DNA of 7,364 nt from a bacterium (GTDB lineage: Bacteria > Margulisbacteria > Marinamargulisbacteria > SXXA01): positions 1-7,364 of the forward strand of contig JAGYJO010000067.1 in assembly GCA_018402095.1 (NCBI GenBank), in the 5' to 3' direction. Of the stretch, positions 1-4,046 are shown one piece after another. Both the position numbers and the translations under genes were made by a program. Under the pieces are notes generated by a model. It was not told the DNA's origin. It saw nothing but the letters and a program-made list of their open reading frames with translations, and ran no database searches. Positions within the stretch are counted from its first letter, which is position 1; each line of letters starts with the position of its first letter.

Positions 1-60
1 GAGTTGTTTTCTTTGCAAGCCAAGGGGTATTTGTAAACGCCAAAAGGGCGAAACCGAGTG

Positions 61-90
61 CCCACCCCCAACCCCTCTTGGGAGGGGCTT
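61..90. repeat. C-rich intergenic motif with short hairpin
   Basis: CCCACCCCCAACCCCTC followed by TTGG and GAGGGG. The CCCCTC/GAGGGG arms (72-77 and 82-87) form a small stem. A related motif, CCCACCCTAACCCTC with GAGGG, occurs at 3961-3986. In both places it lies within about 70 nt of a GTCTGAGGG hairpin, so the two motifs may be parts of one composite element. Confidence 0.55.
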
Positions 91-96
91 TATCTT

Positions 97-143
97 TCGA
101 GGATTCGTTCGCCTTCGCGGTGCTTCGGTGGACTCATCCTCGA
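97..143. repeat. Intergenic hairpin downstream of the 246-aa gene
   Basis: Arms TCGAGGAT (97-104) and ATCCTCGA (136-143) are perfect 8-bp inverted repeats. Read as plus-strand RNA, a second stem of GTTCGCC (107-113) with GGTGGAC (127-133) is possible with two G-U pairs. No T-run follows on either side, so this is not a canonical intrinsic terminator. The rest of 1-172 holds no gene that I can support. Confidence 0.5.
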
Positions 144-153
144 GCTCCAGGGA

Positions 154-192
154 GTCTGAGGGAAAGCACCTTTTAGGTGCTTTCCCTCAGAC
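154..192. repeat. Perfect 17-bp inverted repeat overlapping a stop codon (GTCTGAGGG family)
   Basis: Arms at 154-170 and 176-192 pair perfectly around a 5-nt loop (TTTTA). The stem has outer GTCTGAGGG/CCCTCAGAC and inner GCACC/GGTGC blocks. The TAA stop (173-175) of the 246-aa gene lies in the loop, and the right arm encodes its last six residues. The flanking CTCCAGGGA on the outer side is shared with the related copy at 3995-4040. There is no T-run after it on the minus strand. Confidence 0.9.
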
Positions 193-913
193 CTTTCAAA
201 ACCCTGACACTCTCCGAGACCATCTTGCCAAAAGGCATATGAAACCAGGCCTTGAGCTGTTCATGATGATTGATCCAGAAATCTTCTAGATCAAAAAAGG
301 TATCCGTCTCAGACCGTTCACAGGCAACTGTCAACATTTTGACAGTTGTCGCTTCCCCCAAAAGAACGACAGCCCCCATGAACCAACGCAACACAAACAA
401 ATCAGGAAAACACAGATCGTCTTCACTTTCGTAATCCAAAACCCGCTCCAAAGGAAAGCCCCCGTACGTTTGTTCAAATACCGTCAGGTTTCGAGAAAAC
501 CCTTCTTCGCTAAACCACCCCGAATGCTTGACCCGGGAAAAGGCTACCACTTCACCCAAGGGGCTGGTCATGCCATGTCCGTCGGCTTCATGTTTTTGCC
601 GCAAGCCTTCAAAAAAAATCCGATCTGCCGTTCGAGAATCCTCACCAAGGGCATCAAAAAAAGCCCACCCCGAATCTCTGTTTTCTTTGGGCACTTCGGC
701 ATAACTGGGGGCGTAATAATCCAACAAGTCACTAAATAACGTGATCAGAGATATATGGGTAATTGCATTTGCGAAGTTGCAAAAATCGTCCAAGGGTAGA
801 CGCTTCCCCTTAGAATAATCGTCTAAAATGATGTGGTGCGCAGCTTTTTTTTCATCAGCAGACGCCGCTTTGCTGAGAACTGTTTCAAATGCAGTGGTTA
901 GATGAGATGTCAT
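173..913 (-). CDS. Hypothetical protein, 246 aa, unrecognised
   Basis: An intact ATG-to-TAA frame encoding 246 residues that I cannot assign to a family. The protein looks soluble and mostly helical. It is acidic in several stretches (for example E162-D166 and the D204-D211 region), rich in Phe and Trp, and has no signal peptide or convincing membrane segment; the most hydrophobic stretch is LFVLRWFMGAVVLLG (172-186). The ATG has no strong Shine-Dalgarno; an AGG lies about 13 nt upstream, so initiation may be weak. The gene follows the methyltransferase gene by 83 nt on the same strand and could be the last gene of that unit or independent. The final six codons (GLREST) and the stop codon lie inside one arm of a perfect 17-bp inverted repeat, so a repeat insertion may have reset the C-terminus. 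Composition and the absence of competing long frames make it a likely real gene; its function is unknown. Confidence 0.75.
   Translation of the reverse strand: MTSHLTTAFETVLSKAASADEKKAAHHIILDDYSKGKRLPLDDFCNFANAITHISLITLFSDLLDYYAPSYAEVPKENRDSGWAFFDALGEDSRTADRIFFEGLRQKHEADGHGMTSPLGEVVAFSRVKHSGWFSEEGFSRNLTVFEQTYGGFPLERVLDYESEDDLCFPDLFVLRWFMGAVVLLGEATTVKMLTVACERSETDTFFDLEDFWINHHEQLKAWFHMPFGKMVSESVRVLKGLREST
325..348. repeat. Inverted repeat inside the 246-aa gene
   Basis: CAACTGTCAA (325-334), loop CATT, TTGACAGTTG (339-348): perfect 10-bp arms within coding sequence, encoding about residues 189-197 (TTVKMLTVA). It shows no relation to the GC-rich element families nearby. Confidence 0.7.
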
Positions 914-996
914 AATAATGTAGCGTACCTATTTCAGGTCCATTTGGACAACCCAAAAAACGTTTTCACAGACGGCCATTCACGATACCCTGACAG

Positions 997-1833
997 TTAA
1001 GTCGCCATCCCCGCGTGAAAACAAATCCCACTGGCAACGGCCACATTGAGAGACTCCACCGTCGCCATCATGGCAATACGGGCTGAAACCGAATGGGAAA
1101 CACCCCACGTTGGGCCACGGCCTTCGTTGCCCAACACCCAGAGACATGGCTTGGGCAGCGGATCTTTCCCCACACAGCGTTCGCCGGCGGCTGACAACAG
1201 CAATACCGCAAAACGAGACACATCCAGCTCATCTGGATGACAGCGAAATATCGGCACATCCAGCGCATATCCAGACGAAGCCCGTAACACCTCGGGGTGG
1301 GTAGGATCCGCAGAGCCAGGTAGCAGAACCAACGCGTCGACACCAAAAGCCGCCGCGTTTCGTATAATGGCGCCCACATTTTGAGGAGACTGGATGGCGT
1401 CTAGAACGGCCACCTGCCCAGTTGCTTTTTGCCAAAGAGAGGGGTCCCATTGGGGAATAGCGAACACGCCCATGACGCCGGTGGCCTGTTTCATGAGACT
1501 TACTTTCTCGAAGATATCTTTCGCGAGTTGAATTGTATTTTTCACATTCGGCTGTACCGAATGTGAAAAATACAATTCAGATACAAAGGGCTTCGCCCTT
1601 TGTATCCCGTTTTCGCCTGCGGCTGAACCCCGAGAAAAATCCACAGACCCACGCGAAGCGTAGGCGTCACTCATCACCAAGGTGAGGCAACGATGACCAC
1701 GAGAGATGGCATCAAAAACAGCCTTTTCGCCTTCCAAAACCAAGACGCCTTCGGCCGCACGATAGCGCCCATCGCGCAACAAAAGAGATAATCGTTTCAC
1801 CATCGGATTCTGAGAACTCGTGAGACAGATCAT
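997..1833 (-). CDS. TrmH/SpoU-family RNA 2'-O-methyltransferase with in-frame palindromic insert
   Basis: The product (278 aa) is a SPOUT-class methyltransferase of the TrmH/RlmB/TsnR type, which moves a methyl group from S-adenosylmethionine to a ribose 2'-OH in rRNA or tRNA. All three knot motifs are visible: motif 1 NVGAIIRNAAAFG (152-164, catalytic-type Arg158), motif 2 LGNEGRG (234-240) and motif 3 ESLNVAVA (260-267). The N-terminal substrate-binding domain starts with SSQNPMVKRL and contains LVLEGEKAVFDA (31-42). Between LVMS (52-55) and FEKVS (108-112) there are 52 residues, where I expect about 20-25 in this family. Residues about 56-102 are encoded by consecutive DNA hairpins, including a perfect 23-bp inverted repeat, with the frame kept throughout. 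The target nucleotide cannot be told from sequence. The start overlaps the protease stop by ATGA, indicating translational coupling. The catalytic domain looks intact, so the enzyme is probably functional. Confidence 0.9.
   Translation of the reverse strand: MICLTSSQNPMVKRLSLLLRDGRYRAAEGVLVLEGEKAVFDAISRGHRCLTLVMSDAYASRGSVDFSRGSAAGENGIQRAKPFVSELYFSHSVQPNVKNTIQLAKDIFEKVSLMKQATGVMGVFAIPQWDPSLWQKATGQVAVLDAIQSPQNVGAIIRNAAAFGVDALVLLPGSADPTHPEVLRASSGYALDVPIFRCHPDELDVSRFAVLLLSAAGERCVGKDPLPKPCLWVLGNEGRGPTWGVSHSVSARIAMMATVESLNVAVASGICFHAGMAT
1529..1579. repeat. Perfect 23-bp inverted repeat inside the methyltransferase gene
   Basis: Arms at 1529-1551 and 1557-1579 are exact reverse complements around the 5-nt loop CTGTA. 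The arms begin TGAATTGTATTTTTC on the plus strand. In the gene's frame the two arms and loop encode about residues 86-102, reading ELYFSHS-VQP-NVKNTIQ. No substitution has accumulated between the arms despite lying in coding sequence, which suggests recent origin or selection for the structure. Confidence 0.95.
1580..1606. repeat. 12-bp palindrome of dispersed core element, within the methyltransferase gene
   Basis: Arms GATACAAAGGGC (1580-1591) and GCCCTTTGTATC (1595-1606) flank loop TTC, directly abutting the 1529-1579 hairpin. It encodes GIQRAKPFVS on the minus strand. The 26 nt at 1584-1609 match 6840-6865 at 24 positions, so this is a copy of an intergenic element. Confidence 0.9.
1612..1668. 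repeat. Two further small hairpins completing the methyltransferase insert
   Basis: TTCGCC-TGC-GGCTGAA (1612-1627, one bulged T) and GACCCACGC-GAA-GCGTAGGCGTC (1646-1668, two single-nt bulges, core ACGC/GCGT) continue the run of stems begun at 1529. Together they encode about residues 56-74 (low complexity: Ala, Ser, Gly, Arg). Confidence 0.55.
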
Positions 1834-2987
1834 CTCCGGCGAACACTCGTTTTGGCCAATGTCACAGCACGCTCGAGGATTGCGGACTCCGGCAACGTAT
1901 CCTCAATAAGCTGATCAATAGAGACCCCTTTTTGATGGATATCACGACCAGAGGGCGTCAAATACCGTGCAGAGGTATACAACAGCGCAGACCCGTCTGG
2001 CAAAGTAGCCATTTTTTGCACAGCCGCCTTGCCATAGGTCGGGGTCCCCATCACGACAGCAACGCCATTGTCACGCAAGGCGGCGGCCAATACCTCGGAG
2101 GCGGAGGCCGTACGACGATCCACCAAGATCACCACAGGCCAATTAACGACGGCGGCGTCTCTCGCCACAGACATAGGTGTCTCCACACCATAACGGTCAA
2201 TGGTAATCACAACAACACCATCATCGAGAAACAGTCCCGCAACCCGAACCGCATTACGCAACAGACCACCCGTATTGTGCCGCAAATCCAAAATCAATGA
2301 TTGGCAATTCGCTTTTTTGAGTTGGGCCAAGGCCCCTTCCATTTCCCGTGTCACCCCCAAAGGCTCAAAAGAACGCAAGCGAATATAACCTACCCCATCG
2401 AGAACCTTTGTACTTTCAATAGCCAAGGAAGCTCTTTTTTCACGCGACACCACCACCGGAAAACGACGGTAATCACGCAACACTGTCAAACGAATGGTGT
2501 CTCGCTCCAGGAGTTGTGGCAACACACCAAAACGGTATTGCGAGGACATATCCACCCCTTCGATTTCCACCAAGATATCCCCGACTTGCAAGCCCACCCT
2601 TTTCGCAGAAGCGTCTTCGGCAATGTCTGTAATGCGCAACCCATTGTCAACACGCAAACACATAATGCCAATCCCCAAAACAGACCCCTGCACCTGCATC
2701 TGCAACAATTCATGCGACGCCGGATCCAGATACCGCGTGTACGGATCGTTGAGAGCGGCCAAATACCCAGAGACAGCACCACGCTCCAAGCGCTGACCAT
2801 CCAAATCCCGGGTAATGTATTCATTGCGAATGTAGAATTCAACCACTTTCAATATAGAGAAAGGGCTAGACGAAAAAAAACCGGTACCCAAAACCAAAAG
2901 AATCCCAGCCAGAAAACCCAAAAAGAATTTTTTTTGTGCAAAAATTTTGCGAAAGAAAAATGCTTTCAACGAACGTAATTTTATCAT
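1830..2987 (-). CDS. ctpA: S41-family C-terminal processing protease (CtpA type)
   Basis: The product (385 aa) is a serine protease of the CtpA/Tsp family, which trims or degrades proteins in the cell envelope. It begins with a basic stretch and one hydrophobic segment (FFLGFLAGILLVLGTGFF, 21-38) that should act as an uncleaved signal anchor, placing the rest outside the inner membrane. The conserved YLAALNDPYTRYLDP (75-89) is followed by a PDZ domain (about 98-170, with GLQVGDILVEIEG at 132-144). The catalytic core has LDLRHNTGGLL (233-243), the nucleophile Ser295 in TASASE (293-298), the general base Lys320 and Gln324 in YGKAAVQ (318-324). The Ser-Lys distance of 25 and Lys-Gln distance of 4 match the family. 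GKAAVQ replaces the usual GKGxVQ. At 385 residues it is at the short end for the family. The ATG overlaps the upstream stop by ATGA and has no clear Shine-Dalgarno, so translation is probably coupled. Confidence 0.93.
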   Translation of the reverse strand: MIKLRSLKAFFFRKIFAQKKFFLGFLAGILLVLGTGFFSSSPFSILKVVEFYIRNEYITRDLDGQRLERGAVSGYLAALNDPYTRYLDPASHELLQMQVQGSVLGIGIMCLRVDNGLRITDIAEDASAKRVGLQVGDILVEIEGVDMSSQYRFGVLPQLLERDTIRLTVLRDYRRFPVVVSREKRASLAIESTKVLDGVGYIRLRSFEPLGVTREMEGALAQLKKANCQSLILDLRHNTGGLLRNAVRVAGLFLDDGVVVITIDRYGVETPMSVARDAAVVNWPVVILVDRRTASASEVLAAALRDNGVAVVMGTPTYGKAAVQKMATLPDGSALLYTSARYLTPSGRDIHQKGVSIDQLIEDTLPESAILERAVTLAKTSVRRR

Positions 2988-3541
2988 TTTTTACGCGACC
3001 GCAATCGCCGAAACGCCAAGTCCCCAAATATCTCTTCATAAACTTGTGCGTGAGGAACCTCCGGCATCATTGCCAAAAATGGACCCAACTTTTTCAGTCC
3101 CATTTTGGCCAATAGTCGCTTGATACGCCGATGAAACAACACATCGGGATCCCCAACATAAAAAATCACCGGCATCGCCAGTGGGTATTGTGATTTTGAC
3201 ATAGACAAAATAATCCAATCCGCCAGATTTTCGTCCAACGTCGATTTGAGTAACTCAAACAACATCTTGTAGGGCGGATAGATATCCAAGCCACAGAGGA
3301 GTGGCACCAACAGTTTTTTTACATTCAGGGAAAAACCGGGAAAGGCCGCCAAGAACCGTTCCAAAACAGGGTCTTCTTCGCATGTGAGAAGAAGACCCAC
3401 CCGAACGCGAAGCGCATCAGGAATAGCGTCCGCGTTCAGAATAGTATAGAGAAAGGCCTCATCCACATCAGATAAAGGCTCCCCTTGATACTGGGCTTGA
3501 TCCAGTGCCAGCAACCGCTGACGATAGGTGGGATCTGTCAC
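2984..3541 (-). CDS. Helical, possibly HEAT-like protein of unknown function
   Basis: This encodes 185 residues from a GTG start, 7 nt after the thioredoxin stop and overlapping the protease start by 4 nt, so it is tightly embedded in the operon. I do not recognise a named family. The sequence has no signal peptide and reads as a run of amphipathic helices with regularly spaced leucines: 44-65, 72-84, 90-101, 105-116, 121-128 and 135-157. Such a pattern is seen in HEAT-like or armadillo-like scaffolds, but I see no diagnostic repeat consensus. The C-terminus is strongly basic (FRRLRSRKK), which could contact nucleic acid, membrane phospholipid or an acidic partner. The GTG start is chosen because it is the first codon after the thioredoxin stop that preserves the frame; there is no strong Shine-Dalgarno. 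Its place between thioredoxin and an envelope protease hints at a proteostasis or envelope role, which is inference only. Confidence 0.8.
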   Translation of the reverse strand: MTDPTYRQRLLALDQAQYQGEPLSDVDEAFLYTILNADAIPDALRVRVGLLLTCEEDPVLERFLAAFPGFSLNVKKLLVPLLCGLDIYPPYKMLFELLKSTLDENLADWIILSMSKSQYPLAMPVIFYVGDPDVLFHRRIKRLLAKMGLKKLGPFLAMMPEVPHAQVYEEIFGDLAFRRLRSRKK

Positions 3542-3548
3542 CGCAAAC

Positions 3549-3875
3549 TTACGCTAAGAACGGTGCGAGTTCAGCCTCAAAAGCAGCCTGAGCACGAAAA
3601 CCAACAAAACGTTTCACTTCTTCACCATCTTTGAACAAAATGCAGCAAGGAATACCTGTGATTTGGTATTTTTGCGCAGTCCCTGTGTTCGCATCTGTGT
3701 CCAATTTTGTCACCTTGAGCTTACCGGCCAATGTGCCAGCCAAACCTTCTACAACAGGGGCCAGCATGCGGCAAGGACCACACCATTCCGCCCAAAAGTC
3801 TACAAGAACTGGCGTTCCTTTTACGTTCAAAACGTCTTGATCAAATGTTGCATCTGTAACAGCAGAAACACCCAT
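3549..3875 (-). CDS. trxA: Thioredoxin
   Basis: The product (108 aa, full family length) is a cytosolic thioredoxin, a dithiol-disulfide oxidoreductase normally recharged by thioredoxin reductase. It has the canonical active site WCGPC (31-35), the buried Asp26 in LVDFWAEW, Pro40 after the active-site helix, and the cis-proline Pro76 in GIP. The residues following the cis-proline are Cys77-Cys78, where most thioredoxins have Thr-Leu or a similar pair; these extra thiols would lie beside the active site. The start is set at ATG 3875 rather than the in-frame GTG at 3884, because AGGAG (3884-3888) ends exactly 8 nt before the ATG and overlaps the GTG. It is the first gene of the thioredoxin-helical protein-protease-methyltransferase unit and has an extended -10 promoter about 40 nt upstream. 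The reductase partner is not in this window. Confidence 0.96.
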   Translation of the reverse strand: MGVSAVTDATFDQDVLNVKGTPVLVDFWAEWCGPCRMLAPVVEGLAGTLAGKLKVTKLDTDANTGTAQKYQITGIPCCILFKDGEEVKRFVGFRAQAAFEAELAPFLA

Positions 3876-3883
3876 GTTAGTCA

Positions 3884-3888
3884 CTCCT
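3884..3888 (-). promoter_or_regulatory. Ribosome binding site of thioredoxin gene
   Basis: AGGAG on the minus strand, 8 nt before ATG 3875. It overlaps the alternative GTG at 3884, and so decides the start. Confidence 0.8.
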
Positions 3889-3914
3889 AAATCTTAAAAC
3901 TACAAAGTAAAATC

Positions 3915-3923
3915 AGTATAACA
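3915..3923 (-). promoter_or_regulatory. Extended -10 promoter for the thioredoxin operon
   Basis: Read on the minus strand, the sequence is TGTTATACT: a TG-n extended -10 motif followed by TATACT, which matches TATAAT at five of six positions. A -35 at 17-nt spacing (TAGAAG) is poor, which is usual when the extended motif is present. Transcription would begin near 3908, leaving a leader of about 33 nt that carries AGGAG. An inverted repeat GAGAG-AAG-CTCTC (3926-3938) lies immediately upstream, within the -35 to -10 spacer. Confidence 0.55.
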
Positions 3924-3925
3924 TC

Positions 3926-3938
3926 GAGAGAAGCTCTC
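3926..3938. repeat. Small inverted repeat beside the thioredoxin promoter
   Basis: GAGAG (3926-3930), AAG, CTCTC (3934-3938). It falls between the -35 position and the extended -10 on the minus strand, a possible operator site. Five-base arms are short enough to occur by chance. Confidence 0.35.
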
Positions 3939-3955
3939 TTCTATGGGGGGGATTG

Positions 3956-3990
3956 GATTCCCCACCCTAACCCTCCCCAATGAGGGAATC
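3956..3990. repeat. C-rich hairpin between clpB and thioredoxin
   Basis: GATTCCC (3956-3962) pairs with GGGAATC (3984-3990). Within the loop CCCTC (3971-3975) can pair with GAGGG (3982-3986). It contains CCCACCCTAACCCTC, similar to the motif at 61-77. On the minus strand it follows the GTCTGAGGG hairpin downstream of clpB. Confidence 0.6.
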
Positions 3991-3994
3991 TTTT

Positions 3995-4031
3995 GTCTGA
4001 GGGCTCGCACCTGCGGTGCTCACCCTCAGAC
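3995..4031. repeat. GTCTGAGGG-family hairpin just downstream of clpB
   Basis: Arms 3995-4011 and 4015-4031 share outer GTCTGAGGG/CCCTCAGAC and inner GCACC/GGTGC blocks with the 154-192 copy, but three central positions (CTC opposite TCA) are mismatched. The loop is TGC. The flanking CTCC-GGGA is also shared with the other copy. It lies 15 nt past the clpB stop codon and could stabilise the clpB 3' end or weaken readthrough. AAAAGATTCCC rather than a T-run follows, so intrinsic termination is not supported. Confidence 0.8.
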
Positions 4032-4046
4032 TCCCGGAGGCTACCA

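Noticed and set aside
1507..1527. Additional palindrome AAGATATCTT beside the methyltransferase insert
   Set aside because: It encodes KDIF within a segment that aligns with the expected family sequence before FEKVS, so it is probably coincidental.
1529..1668. Frameshift or pseudogenisation of the methyltransferase by the insert
   Set aside because: The frame stays open across the insert and all catalytic motifs follow in the same frame.
2301..2978. Long plus-strand frame opposite the protease
   Set aside because: The minus strand encodes a complete S41 protease with catalytic residues; the plus frame is an antisense shadow.
3991..4046. Rho-independent terminator for clpB
   Set aside because: The hairpin is strong but is followed on the minus strand by AAAAGATTCCC, with no T-run.
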